A DNA stretch of 64,000 bases, taken from assembly GCA_021805565.1 (NCBI GenBank), contig JAJZFA010000060.1:117003-181002 (forward strand). Direction: 5' to 3'. Made by a program: the position numbers and the translations under genes. Positions 53,098 to 62,215 of this stretch are shown here, in pieces. Numbering within the stretch: the stretch's first letter is position 1; each line of letters starts with the position of its first letter. This stretch comes from Pseudomonadota bacterium. Its GTDB lineage: Bacteria; Pseudomonadota; Alphaproteobacteria; Acetobacterales; Acetobacteraceae. The notes beneath the pieces are model-generated. The model saw only the letters and a program-made list of their open reading frames with translations. It did not search any database and was not told the origin of the DNA.

Positions 53098-53936
53098 ACG
53101 AGACAGATATCCCCAATGTCGAAATCTGGTCCGGAAAAGGCCGGCATGATGAGAATTTTCCGGTGGGATCGATCCTGATTGCCCGCAAATACCGCGATCC
53201 GATCCACCGCTTCTATGCGTTTGCACGCAACGCCGACGATATCGCCGATTCGCCTGCTTTGTCCCCCCAGGACAAACTCGATCGGCTTGCCGTCATGGAA
53301 AATGTTCTGCTTGGCTCTGGCGAATCCGGGTCGCCAAGCGCATTGGCGTTGCGCGCCAGCCTGGCGGAAACCGGCGTCACGCCGCGTCATGCGACCGATC
53401 TTCTGGTGGCGTTCCGGCAGGATGCGGTCAAGTCGCGATACGCCACGATCGACGAGCTTTATTACTATTGCAACTACTCCGCGCTGCCCGTCGGGCGATA
53501 CGTCCTGGACCTGCACGGCGAGGATCACGATTGTTACTCCCCGTCCGACGCATTGTGCATGTCGCTGCAAATCCTCAATCACATGCAGGATTGCGCGAAG
53601 GACCTGACGGAGCTGGACCGTTGTTATTTGCCGCAGGCATTGCTCGATCATTTCGGCACGTCGGTGGCCGATCTGCGTCTGCCGGCGGAAACACCCGGTT
53701 TGCGGAGGGTATTTATCACGTTATTGGACCGGATCGACCGGATGAATCACGCGGCGTCGGAACTGCCCGAGATCGTGCGCAACCGCCGGCTGCGGCTGGA
53801 AACGGGCATTATTCACGGGATGGCGAAGCGCCTGGCGCGCAGGCTGGTGCGTAACGACCCCCTGGCCGGGCGGGTCGGATTACGCAAAACCGACGCCATA
53901 TTCAGCACTATATCAGCCCTGTTCTCCATTATATGA
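53094..53936 (+). CDS. hpnC: Hydroxysqualene synthase
   Basis: HpnC converts presqualene diphosphate to hydroxysqualene, the second step of the three-gene bacterial squalene route. The 280-aa trans-isoprenyl-diphosphate-synthase-fold protein has the first aspartate-rich region FYAFARNADDIADS (about 40-55), YYYCNYSALPVGR, and the second ILNHMQDCAKDL with the conserved Asp. Start and stop overlap hpnB and hpnD. Confidence 0.92.
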   Translation: MNETDIPNVEIWSGKGRHDENFPVGSILIARKYRDPIHRFYAFARNADDIADSPALSPQDKLDRLAVMENVLLGSGESGSPSALALRASLAETGVTPRHATDLLVAFRQDAVKSRYATIDELYYYCNYSALPVGRYVLDLHGEDHDCYSPSDALCMSLQILNHMQDCAKDLTELDRCYLPQALLDHFGTSVADLRLPAETPGLRRVFITLLDRIDRMNHAASELPEIVRNRRLRLETGIIHGMAKRLARRLVRNDPLAGRVGLRKTDAIFSTISALFSII

Positions 53937-54796
53937 CCGCTCGGTCCACGCCGCTGGGGGCCGCGCGTGCCGATCTGGATGCGGTGGAGCGCATCGTACG
54001 CGCCGCCGGAACGTCGTTTTATCGCGGCATGCGGGTTCTGCCGCCGGATCGCCGTCATGCGATGTATGCGATTTATGCGTTCTGCCGGATTGTCGATGAC
54101 ATCGCCGACGAGGATGCGCCGCTGGACGCAAAGCGGGCCGGCCTGGCGGCCTGGCGCGACACGATCGCCGCCGTGTACCGGGGGCAAGCGGATGGGCCGG
54201 TGACCCGTGTTCTTGTCGCGGCGGTGCCCCGGTTTCAATTGCGCCAGGACGATTTCATTGCTGTCATAGACGGGATGCAAACCGATGCGGAAACGGTCGT
54301 TATGGCGCCGGCCATGGCCGATCTCGATCTGTATTGCGATCGTGTCGCGTCGGCCGTGGGGCGTTTGTCTGTCCGGACGTTTGGCGATACATCGGCGGCG
54401 GCGGACGAAGTGGCGTATGCGCTGGGCCGAGCGTTACAGTTAACAAATATATTGAGGGATATAGAGGAAGATGCGGGGCGGGGGCGGATTTACTTGCCGC
54501 GCGAGTATCTGCTGGACGCGGAGGTGCCGGCGGATCCGGTCGCGATCCTGACCGCGCCCGGCCTGCCCGCGGTATGCGGCCGGCTGGCAGTGCTGGCGCA
54601 TGGCTATTTTCGTCAGGCGGCGCTGGCGATGGACCGTTGTGATCGCACCGCCATGAAGCCCGCCCGTCTGATGGGCGCGACGTACGATGCGATTCTGTCG
54701 GCGCTCGAGCGTCGCGGCTGGCAGCGTTTGAACAAGCGCGTCCGTTTGCCAGCGTGGCACAAACTGTGGCTGGCGTGCCGCTATGGTTTTTTTTAG
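53933..54796 (+). CDS. hpnD: Presqualene diphosphate synthase
   Basis: HpnD condenses two farnesyl diphosphates to presqualene diphosphate. The 287-aa protein shows SFYRGMRVLPPDRRHAMYAIYAFCR, the first aspartate motif IVDDIADED (about 45-53), and the second LTNILRDIEEDAGRGRIYLPREYL, as in phytoene/squalene synthases of the HpnD group. It ends the operon here. The expected hpnE (FAD-dependent hydroxysqualene desaturase) does not follow, so the squalene-forming step must be encoded elsewhere. Confidence 0.93.
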   Translation: MTARSTPLGAARADLDAVERIVRAAGTSFYRGMRVLPPDRRHAMYAIYAFCRIVDDIADEDAPLDAKRAGLAAWRDTIAAVYRGQADGPVTRVLVAAVPRFQLRQDDFIAVIDGMQTDAETVVMAPAMADLDLYCDRVASAVGRLSVRTFGDTSAAADEVAYALGRALQLTNILRDIEEDAGRGRIYLPREYLLDAEVPADPVAILTAPGLPAVCGRLAVLAHGYFRQAALAMDRCDRTAMKPARLMGATYDAILSALERRGWQRLNKRVRLPAWHKLWLACRYGFF

Positions 54797-54937
54797 TGTG
54801 CCGGCCACGGCCTGACAGCTTATTTGTCTTGCGTTCGTATCGCAGGGGACGCACAACGATGTCAGTCGATTAGGGCGAAAAGTTCGTCCCGGCTGTCAAC
54901 CGCCCGCCCCACTTCACCCTTCCCGGAGCAAACGCTC

Positions 54938-55099
54938 GTGATTACCTCGTTCAAGCGCCTGATCGCCGCGCTGGCGGTTATTCTGCCAGTTACGGTCCTG
55001 GTTGCCTCGCCGGTCATGGCCGCGAGCCATCATTCCAGGTCTCACCACTCGACGGCCCACAAGGCGTCGCACATGAAAAAGACGACCGCGGCAGGCTGA
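54938..55099 (+). CDS. Small secreted His/Ser/Lys-rich protein
   Basis: This is a 53-aa exported peptide. A GTG start at 54938 with GGAG ten bases upstream leads into a typical signal sequence (ITSFKRLIAALAVILPVTVLVASPVMA-A). The mature part is about 25 residues, ASHHSRSHHSTAHKASHMKKTTAAG, with five or more histidines. It could bind metal or act as an acid-stress buffering peptide like the short periplasmic Asr-type peptides, but no family is recognised. A strong terminator follows directly, which supports its being a real gene. Confidence 0.65.
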   Translation: MITSFKRLIAALAVILPVTVLVASPVMAASHHSRSHHSTAHKASHMKKTTAAG

Positions 55100-55109
55100 T
55101 TCGCCGATC

Positions 55110-55137
55110 CAGCCTCTCCCGTTCGCGGGGGAGGCTG
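55110..55137 (+). terminator. Terminator hairpin after the small His-rich gene
   Basis: An 11-bp stem (CAGCCTCTCCC / GGGGGAGGCTG, one G-T pair) with loop GTTCGC starts 10 bp after the stop codon at 55099. It would stop the hpn/small-gene transcripts before yraN, which is on the other strand. Confidence 0.7.
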
Positions 55138-55238
55138 ACGTCCAACCGCGACCGGCGCTGTTGGCGCGCACCGCTTCGGTGCGGATACGAAACAGCGTCC
55201 GGCGATATGGCGGGGTGTTGCCTTGGTTCGCCAGGCCA

Positions 55239-55625
55239 TCAAACGAAACCGCCGTCGCCCAGGCGGAACGCATCGGCGATGCGGCGGACTTGCCCGGCTG
55301 GGTTGACGACAAGAATGTCGAACCTAACGCCATTGGCGCCCCAGTTCGGATGCTCGCCCAAAACGATTTCGCAAGCGCCGACCAGTCTGTCCTGCTGCCG
55401 CCTGGTCAAAGCCATGGCGGCTTCCGCCAATGTAGGGCGCGTTTTCACCTCGACGATCGCTAATAACCCGGCTTTTTCCGCGACCGCGTCCAGCTCCCCG
55501 GCAGCCGTTCGCAGGCGCCGGGCGTGGATGGTCCAACCGTCGGCGATCAGCGCCGCACAGGCGGCGTCCTCGGCGGCAAGGCCGGCGGCATGGGCGATCC
55601 GGCCTCGTTCGCGGCGTGCGTTCAC
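55239..55625 (-). CDS. YraN/UPF0102 family protein
   Basis: This 128-aa endonuclease-like-fold protein of the UPF0102 family is of unknown role, possibly in DNA processing. Conserved segments are GLAAEDAACAALIADGW, the family's TAAGELDAVAEKAGLLAIVEVKTRP (E-x(n)-E-V-K catalytic-like motif) and a C-terminal VRFDILVV. I start it at GTG 55625 (VNARRERGRIAH, the usual family N-terminus); ATG 55655 is an alternative. Neither has a clear ribosome site. Confidence 0.85.
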   Translation of the reverse strand: MNARRERGRIAHAAGLAAEDAACAALIADGWTIHARRLRTAAGELDAVAEKAGLLAIVEVKTRPTLAEAAMALTRRQQDRLVGACEIVLGEHPNWGANGVRFDILVVNPAGQVRRIADAFRLGDGGFV

Positions 55626-55805
55626 GCTGACGCAATGGCAGATAATCGTTAACATCCGGTGAAGGCCGGCGGCGCCAGTGTGCGACGCACGCATTGATGA
55701 TCGCGGATTTCGCTCGAAAAACAGGACCGTGGCCGCTAAATGCCGTTCACCGTTCACCGCTTGGGGCTGGGCGGACACAGCACCCCATGACCGGAGACAG
55801 CCGCT

Positions 55806-57701
55806 ATGGATGAAACCGCGACACACGGTGCGGCGGCGGAAGCCTCGCCCGCCGATCGCCCGATCACCGCCGCGGCCGCCCTGGCGTCGCTGGGCATTGT
55901 CTATGGCGACCTTGGCACAAGTCCGCTGTACACCTATCAGGCGATCGTTGCCACCGTGGGTGGCCACCCCACGGCCGAGGATGCCCTTGGCCTGCTGTCG
56001 CTTGTCGTCTGGTCGCTGATCGTGACCGTTTCGGTCAAATACTGCGTTTTCGTCATGCGGGCCGATAATCGCGGAGAAGGCGGCATTCTGGCGCTGATGG
56101 CCCTGGTCACCGGCCGTCTGGGCGGCGGTGCGCTGGTTGTCGCCGGCCTGTTCGGGGCGGCGCTGCTGTATGGCGACGGGGTCATCACCCCGGCGATTTC
56201 CGTCCTGAGCGCACTCGAGGGCATCAACGTCGTTACGAACGTGTTCAAGCCGTATGTGGTGCCGGCGGCGCTGGCCGTGTTGATACTGTTGTTCGCCGCC
56301 CAGATGAAAGGCACCGCGAAGATCGGCAAGGTGTTCGGACCGGTCATGCTGCTGTGGTTTCTGGTCATCGCCCTCCTCGGCCTGTCCGGGATCGTGCGGC
56401 GGCCCGATGTTCTGCTGGCCGTCAACCCGTTGCATGCGATCCGGTTCGTCATCGCCCACGGCTGGCAAACATTCATCGTCCTCGGCGGGGTCTTTCTCGC
56501 GCTGACCGGCGGCGAGGCGCTGTATGCCGATATGGGACATTTCGGGCGCAAACCGATCCGGCTGTCCTGGTATTGCATCGTGCTGCCGGCCCTGCTGCTG
56601 TGCTACGCTGGGCAGACCGCCCTGCTGCTGGAAAACCCCGGCCTCACCGGCAATCCATTCTTCGAACTGGCGCCGCACTGGTCGGTGATCCCGCTGGTGG
56701 TGCTGGCAACGCTGGCCACCATCATCGCCAGCCAGGCGATCATCACCGGCGCGTTTTCGCTGACCCGTCAGGCCATGCAGCTTGGCTGGTTTCCCGGCCT
56801 GAGCATCCGCCAGACATCCGACCAGGAATACGGCCAGATTTACGTACCGGCGGTCAACTGGACGATGATGGTCTGCACGCTGGCGCTAACTTATGCGTTC
56901 GGCAGTTCCGACGCCCTGGCCGGCGCTTACGGTACCGCCGTTTCCACCACCATGCTGCTGACGACGGCGCTGCTGTTCAATGCGATGCGCGACGTGTGGC
57001 GCTGGAAGCTGGTAACCGCCCTGCTGGTCAGCGGTGCGTTCCTGCTGGTCGATCTGGCATTTTTCGGGGCCAACCTGCTGAAGATCGCCGATGGCGGCTG
57101 GGTGCCATTGTCGATGGGCCTGCTGATCTTCGTCGCGATGACCACATGGCATGCGGGGATCGAGGCGGTGCGCCAGTCGGTGGCGCAAAGGCCGGAAGCC
57201 GCCGGCGTGTTCCTGGCGGCGCTGAAAAGCGGTTCGATTGCCAGGGTGCCGGGCACCGCGGTCTTTTTCAGCCGCAGCGAAACGGCGATCCCGGTCGTTC
57301 TGATACGCCATATCGCGCAGATGAAGGCGTTGCAGGAAACCGTCGTCAGCCTGACCGTGCGGTTCGAGGATTATCCGCGCGTCCCGGCGTCGCAACGCGC
57401 CGAGGTAGAGCAGATCGCGGACGGATTTTGGCACGTCACGGTGCATTTCGGGTTCATCGAAATTCCGAACGTCGTGGCGGCCCTGGCCAGGGCCCGCGAA
57501 CAGGGCTGCCCGGTCAATCTGGACGACGCGGTCTATTTTGCATCGCACGACGATATCGTCGCGGGTGCGAACCCACCCCGGCTGGCAACGTGGCGGCGCA
57601 TGCTGTTCGCGGCGATGTACCGCAATGCGGTGCGGACGCCGGATCGGTTCGCGCTATCGCCCGAGACATTCCTGGAGGTCGGGCGGCAAATCGCACTGTA
57701 G
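55806..57701 (+). CDS. kup: Low-affinity potassium transporter
   Basis: Kup/Trk-independent K+:H+ symporter, 631 aa with about 12 transmembrane helices and a cytosolic C-terminal domain. The family signatures are strong: ALASLGIVYGDLGTSPLYTY at the N-terminus, DNRGEGGILALMAL, LYGDGVITPAISVLSA, FLALTGGEALYADMGHFG and AGAYGTAVSTTMLLTT. It converges on the next gene with a one-base gap. No regulator is adjacent. Confidence 0.95.
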   Translation: MDETATHGAAAEASPADRPITAAAALASLGIVYGDLGTSPLYTYQAIVATVGGHPTAEDALGLLSLVVWSLIVTVSVKYCVFVMRADNRGEGGILALMALVTGRLGGGALVVAGLFGAALLYGDGVITPAISVLSALEGINVVTNVFKPYVVPAALAVLILLFAAQMKGTAKIGKVFGPVMLLWFLVIALLGLSGIVRRPDVLLAVNPLHAIRFVIAHGWQTFIVLGGVFLALTGGEALYADMGHFGRKPIRLSWYCIVLPALLLCYAGQTALLLENPGLTGNPFFELAPHWSVIPLVVLATLATIIASQAIITGAFSLTRQAMQLGWFPGLSIRQTSDQEYGQIYVPAVNWTMMVCTLALTYAFGSSDALAGAYGTAVSTTMLLTTALLFNAMRDVWRWKLVTALLVSGAFLLVDLAFFGANLLKIADGGWVPLSMGLLIFVAMTTWHAGIEAVRQSVAQRPEAAGVFLAALKSGSIARVPGTAVFFSRSETAIPVVLIRHIAQMKALQETVVSLTVRFEDYPRVPASQRAEVEQIADGFWHVTVHFGFIEIPNVVAALARAREQGCPVNLDDAVYFASHDDIVAGANPPRLATWRRMLFAAMYRNAVRTPDRFALSPETFLEVGRQIAL

Positions 57702-57702
57702 G

Positions 57703-58902
57703 CTACGCCGCCAGCGGTTCCCCGAACGGCACCCAGGCCTTGCCATCGAACCGCTGCAGCCGCAGCCGCTTGATCGCCAGATAGTCGGTCGCCGAGGTCC
57801 GGAACCTGATGCCGGCCTGGAACATCGGCAGTTGGATGTCCAGGCTGGTGGCCTGACGCATGATATTCTCCCGCGACAGATCCTGGCCGCACTGGCGGAA
57901 CGCCTGGATCCCGGTTTGCGCGGCGCAATAACCATAGACGTTATTGATGTCGGACAGATCGGACCCCGGCATATAGTCCGTCATGAACGCCAGCCAGTCC
58001 TTGTATCCCGGATCGTCCTTCCACTGCGGATCGGACGGATCCTTCATATACGCGCCGGTGACCAGCCCCACCGCCTTGTCCAGCCCCGCCGGGGCCAACC
58101 CCGACGACACCGAAGACCCGACCGTGGCGATCAGATACAGCGGGTTCCAGCCCAGATCGCGCACCTTTCGTAACGTCATGGCGTTGAACTTCGGAATGCC
58201 GCCCATGAACAGCGCGTCCGCCCCCGATGCGTGCAGTTGCACCACCTGGGAGTCCACGGTCGGGTCGGACGGTTCATAGCTGCTGGTCGCCACCAGTTGC
58301 ACAACCTTGTCGCCAAGCCCGTCCTTGAACCCCTTCAGGAAGTCCTTGCCCGAATCGTCGTTCTGGTAAAGCACCGCGATTTTTGCGTCCGGCTTCGCGG
58401 TCAAGATATAGCGGGCATAGACCCGGCCCTCGATCTGGTAACTGACCTGCCAGCCGATCGTCCACGGATAGTTTTGGTAATCGCCGAACTGCGTCGCGCC
58501 GGATGCCACGAAAATCTGCGGAACCTTCTTGGCGTTCAGGTATTTGCGGGCCGCGGTCGCGCAGGGCGTGCCAAGCTGCTGGAAAATACAGGCAACGCCT
58601 TCTTCCTCGACCAGTTTGCGGGTCTGCTCGACCGTTTTCGGCGGGCTGTAGCCGTCGTCCAGCGACAACAGTTTGATCTTCCGTCCGTTGATCCCGCCCT
58701 GGCTGTTGATCATGCCGATATAGGCCGCTTCGACCCGGCCGATCGGCGCATAGCTGGACGCCGGACCCGAATACGGCATGGTCTGGCCGATCAGCAGTTC
58801 CGTGGCGGTTACGCCCGGCGCCTGTTTGGTCTGCGCGATGGCGGGGGTGGCGAGCGCAGTACCGGCCAGAGCCAGCGTGCGGCGGCGGGTCAAAATGGGC
58901 AT
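57703..58902 (-). CDS. ABC transporter substrate-binding protein (orphan)
   Basis: This is a second 399-aa Peripla_BP_6 branched-chain-type binding protein. The signal MPILTRRRTLALAGTALATPAIA is twin-arginine-like. The core motif AAYIGMINSQGGINGRKIKLLSLDDGYSPPKTVEQTRKLVEEEGV is well preserved, with GTPCATAARKYLNAKKVP and PWTIGWQVSYQIEGRVYARYI following. Permease and ATPase genes are absent nearby, as for the 30.8-kb gene. It is divergent from the MBL hydrolase. Confidence 0.9.
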   Translation of the reverse strand: MPILTRRRTLALAGTALATPAIAQTKQAPGVTATELLIGQTMPYSGPASSYAPIGRVEAAYIGMINSQGGINGRKIKLLSLDDGYSPPKTVEQTRKLVEEEGVACIFQQLGTPCATAARKYLNAKKVPQIFVASGATQFGDYQNYPWTIGWQVSYQIEGRVYARYILTAKPDAKIAVLYQNDDSGKDFLKGFKDGLGDKVVQLVATSSYEPSDPTVDSQVVQLHASGADALFMGGIPKFNAMTLRKVRDLGWNPLYLIATVGSSVSSGLAPAGLDKAVGLVTGAYMKDPSDPQWKDDPGYKDWLAFMTDYMPGSDLSDINNVYGYCAAQTGIQAFRQCGQDLSRENIMRQATSLDIQLPMFQAGIRFRTSATDYLAIKRLRLQRFDGKAWVPFGEPLAA

Positions 58903-59086
58903 CGGTGTTCGGGCCTTTCCCTGGACGCGGTTTTCGTCCGGATCCGGCCGCGTGCACGCAATCCGGCCCGTGCCATGCGCGTTTCCGTCCGTTCCGGTGT
59001 TGCGTTCATATTGTCACGGAACCCGCCGCCGTTGCCAGCCCGGCCGGTTTGCGGCATGCAGGTTGCAACAACGGAGACCGTACACG

Positions 59087-59920
59087 ATGGCTTTTTTGAC
59101 CGAAGCAGAACCCGAACGCGGCGCAAACCTGCCGGTCTTGCCAGGAATTAGCCGGATCGTCGCCAACAATCCCGGCCCAATGACCTATTTCGGAACCAAC
59201 ACCTATTTGATCGAGACGGCCGCGGGCATCGCGGTGCTCGATCCCGGCCCCGAAGACCATCCCGACCATGTGGAGGCGATCCTGCGCCACACCGGCGGCA
59301 AGATCGCGTCCATCCTGGTCAGCCACACCCATCACGATCATGTTGGCGCGGTTCCGGCGCTGCGGGCAGCGACCGGCGCGCCCACGGTGGGGTTCCGGAC
59401 CAGCGGGCTGGCGACGTTCGATCCGGATATCAAGCTGGATCACATGGCGTCGTTCGCCGGCATGCTGGCGCTGCACACGCCGGGCCATGCATCGGATCAC
59501 CTGTGCTTCGCGCTGCCGGCGGCGAATGGCGACAAGGTGCTGTTCAGCGCAGATCACGTCATGTCGTGGTCCACCAGCATCGTCAGTCCGCCCGGCGGCG
59601 ACATGCGCGATTACTTCGCCAGCCTGAATGTGTTGCTGGACCGCGACGACGATGTGTACCTGCCCGGCCACGGCCCGCCGCTGCGCGATCCAAGGACGCT
59701 GGTGCGGGCCATGCTGACACACCGGGTCATCCGCGAGCAGGCGATCGCCAGAAAGCTGGCGGACGGACCGTTCGATACCCATACGATCATGGACGCGCTG
59801 TATTCGCAGTTGAATCCGCGCCTGCGCAAGGCGGCGGAACGCAACGTGCTGGCGCATCTGCTGAAAATGGAAACCGAAGGCAAGGCGATCCGCGACGGCG
59901 AACGCTGGCGCGCCGCCTGA
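59087..59920 (+). CDS. MBL-fold metallo-hydrolase (LACTB2-like)
   Basis: This 277-aa metallo-beta-lactamase-fold hydrolase has an HxHxDH zinc site as SHTHHDHVGA (about residues 78-87), GHASDHLCFAL, the downstream Asp in LFSADHVMSW, and a final His in YLPGHGPPL. A C-terminal winged region (RKLADGPFDTHTIMDALY) is characteristic of LACTB2-type enzymes. The substrate (RNA, thioester or other) is not evident. GGAG precedes the start. The two LLM genes downstream are on the same strand. Confidence 0.85.
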   Translation: MAFLTEAEPERGANLPVLPGISRIVANNPGPMTYFGTNTYLIETAAGIAVLDPGPEDHPDHVEAILRHTGGKIASILVSHTHHDHVGAVPALRAATGAPTVGFRTSGLATFDPDIKLDHMASFAGMLALHTPGHASDHLCFALPAANGDKVLFSADHVMSWSTSIVSPPGGDMRDYFASLNVLLDRDDDVYLPGHGPPLRDPRTLVRAMLTHRVIREQAIARKLADGPFDTHTIMDALYSQLNPRLRKAAERNVLAHLLKMETEGKAIRDGERWRAA

Positions 59921-59977
59921 TCGCGCCGCCCGCGACCGGCCGAGCCAGAATCAGGAAAACCTTCAAGGACAAACACC

Positions 59978-60886
59978 ATGCCGAATGCCCTGCCAGCCAT
60001 CAGCCTTGTCGCCGTCCCCGGCCGCCGCCGCCGCACCATCGAAATCGCGCAAGAGATCGAACGCCGGGGCTTCGCCGGGATATATTCCCCCAGCATGTTC
60101 GGCAACATGTCGCTGTGCGAGGCCCTGGCCTGGAATACCGAAACCATCCCGTTCGGCACCGCCATCGCCCCGATCTATCAGCGCACCATCGGCGATTTCG
60201 CGCAAAGCGCCGCGATGATGCATGAAATCTCCGGCGGGCGGTTCCGCCTCGGCATCGGTGTGGCGCACGGCCCGTCGCATGTCCGGATGGGCGTCACGCC
60301 CGGCAAACCGCTGAGCGATATCCGCACCTTCGTTGAAAAATATCATGCCCAGGACGGACTGGGCACGCTGCCGCCGATCGTGGTCGCGGCGCTGCGTAAG
60401 AAAATGGTCGCCCTGGCCGGCGAAATCGCCGAGGGCGTGGTGTTCGCCAACGCCTCCCGCTCCCACATGGCCGCGTCGCTCGCGGCCCTGCCGGCGGCAA
60501 AGCGCAACGACCCCGCATTCTTCATCGGCAACATGATCCCAACCTGTATCAGCAACGACATCGAAGCCGCCAGGGCGGTCCATCGCCGGACATTGACCAG
60601 CTATGCGTTCCTGCCGAACTACCGCAATTACTGGCGGGAAGCCGGTTACCACGAAGAAATGGACGCGATCGAGGCCGCCATCGCCGAAGGCCGCACCAAC
60701 GACGTGCCGGCCTGCTTCTCCGACAAGTGGCTCGCCGATAACACGCTGGCAGGATCGGCCGCGCAGGTACGCGAAGGCGTCGAGGCCTGGCACGATGCCG
60801 GCGTCCGCGACCTGATCGTGGTGCCGTCCTCGGCCGCCGGCAACCAGGTCGCCGCGCTGGAGGAAGTCTTCGCCGCGTTTGCCTGA
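59978..60886 (+). CDS. LLM-class flavin-dependent oxidoreductase
   Basis: This 302-aa luciferase-like TIM-barrel enzyme uses reduced FMN or F420. GRFRLGIGVAHGPSHVRMGVTPGKP is the typical substrate/flavin loop. An NTETIPFGTAIAPIYQRTIG region and APSSAAGNQVAALEEVFAAF at the C-terminus support this class, related to N5,N10-methylene-tetrahydromethanopterin reductase-like proteins. It lies 57 bp after the MBL gene and 94 bp before another LLM gene, with AAGGA before its ATG. The substrate is unknown. Confidence 0.82.
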   Translation: MPNALPAISLVAVPGRRRRTIEIAQEIERRGFAGIYSPSMFGNMSLCEALAWNTETIPFGTAIAPIYQRTIGDFAQSAAMMHEISGGRFRLGIGVAHGPSHVRMGVTPGKPLSDIRTFVEKYHAQDGLGTLPPIVVAALRKKMVALAGEIAEGVVFANASRSHMAASLAALPAAKRNDPAFFIGNMIPTCISNDIEAARAVHRRTLTSYAFLPNYRNYWREAGYHEEMDAIEAAIAEGRTNDVPACFSDKWLADNTLAGSAAQVREGVEAWHDAGVRDLIVVPSSAAGNQVAALEEVFAAFA

Positions 60887-60980
60887 CGCAACAGTTAGCC
60901 CGGCATCGTGTCGGGCCGACAAACTTGACCATCCCGCCCGTCCCCGCCACGGTTTCGCGATATCCTGAAAGGACTTCCGC

Positions 60981-62180
60981 ATGGCACCCCATGAAGGCCT
61001 GCGCTTCGGCATTTTCCTCGCCCCGTTCCACCGCGTCGGCGACAATCCCACCCTCGCGCTCGGGCGCGACCTGGAACTGATCCAGTGGCTCGACCACCTC
61101 GGCTACGACGAAGCGTGGATCGGGGAACATCATTCCGCCGGGTGGGAAATCATCGCATCGCCGGAAATCTTCATCGCCGCCGCCGCCGAACGAACCCGCC
61201 ACATCATGCTGGGATCGGGCGTCACCAGCCTGCCCTACCACCACCCGTTGCTGGTCGCCCAACGGTTCGTCCAGCTCGATCACATGACGCGCGGCCGGAC
61301 GATGCTGGGCTGCGGCCCAGGCGCCCTGGTGTCCGACGCTTACATGATGGGCATCGACGCCGAACGCCAGCGCGGCATGATGGACGAATCGCTCACAGCG
61401 ATCATGGCGCTGCTGGCATGCAAGGAACCGGTCACCATGAAGACCGACTGGTTCGAATTGCGCGACGCCCGCCTGCACCTGAAACCCTATACCAAGGGCG
61501 GCTTTCCCATCGCCGTCGCCAGCGCCACCACCCCCGCCGGCGCGCTGGCCGCCGGCAAGCACGGCGCCGGCCTGCTGTCGTTGGGGGCCGGCCTGCCCGG
61601 CGGATCCGCCAAGCTGGCGGATTACTGGAAAATGGGCGAAGCCGAGGCCGCCAGATACGGCAAGACCATGAACCGCGACGACTGGCGTCTGGTCGTCAAC
61701 ATGCATTGCGCGGAAACCGACGAACTGGCGATGGAAGAGGTCCGCAAGGGCGAGCGCATCGAAACCCTGTCATATTTCAGCGATACGCTGGGGCGGCCGC
61801 CGATGCGCAGCGAAAACCCGCTGGCCGAGGGTCTGGCCGCCGGGTCCACCTTGGTCGGCTCGCCGGAAACGCTGATCGCCGGGATCGAGCGGCTGCTGGG
61901 CTTCACCGGCGGTGGCGCCGGCGCGGTGCTGTTCCGCGCCCACGAATGGGCGAACCGCGAACAAACGCTGCGCAGCTACGAACTGTTCGCCCGCTGGGTG
62001 ATGCCGCGCTTCCAGGGCAGCCTGGACACCACGATCGGGTCGCGCGAATGGTGCAGCGAAAACCGCGCGGGTATCTTCGGTCCGGCAATGGGCGCGTTCC
62101 GCAAGGCGTTCACCGATGCCGGCCAGGACGTGCCGGACCACATCCGGCTGCGGGTGCATACGGGAAAAACCGAGGTCTGA
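60981..62180 (+). CDS. Limonene 1,2-monooxygenase-like LLM oxidoreductase
   Basis: This 399-aa LLM-class flavin monooxygenase closely resembles LimB-type enzymes. Similar segments are RFGIFLAPFHRVGDNPTLALGRDLELIQWLD, EAWIGEHHSAGWEIIASPEIF, LGSGVTSLPYHHPLLVAQRFVQLDH and MLGCGPGALVSDAYMMGID. It could oxygenate cyclic terpenes or related hydrocarbons, but similar proteins are often of unknown function. AAAGGA precedes the ATG. It is the rightmost ordinary chromosomal gene before the accessory region. Confidence 0.8.
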   Translation: MAPHEGLRFGIFLAPFHRVGDNPTLALGRDLELIQWLDHLGYDEAWIGEHHSAGWEIIASPEIFIAAAAERTRHIMLGSGVTSLPYHHPLLVAQRFVQLDHMTRGRTMLGCGPGALVSDAYMMGIDAERQRGMMDESLTAIMALLACKEPVTMKTDWFELRDARLHLKPYTKGGFPIAVASATTPAGALAAGKHGAGLLSLGAGLPGGSAKLADYWKMGEAEAARYGKTMNRDDWRLVVNMHCAETDELAMEEVRKGERIETLSYFSDTLGRPPMRSENPLAEGLAAGSTLVGSPETLIAGIERLLGFTGGGAGAVLFRAHEWANREQTLRSYELFARWVMPRFQGSLDTTIGSREWCSENRAGIFGPAMGAFRKAFTDAGQDVPDHIRLRVHTGKTEV

Positions 62181-62215
62181 TATCAGGCGGCGGAAAGAAT
62201 GATTCTTCCAGCAGG

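Noticed and set aside
55666..56678. The upstream part of the long leftward frame that contains YraN
   Set aside because: It lies antisense to kup and carries only low-complexity Gln/Asp/Arg-rich sequence; only the last 128 codons match UPF0102.
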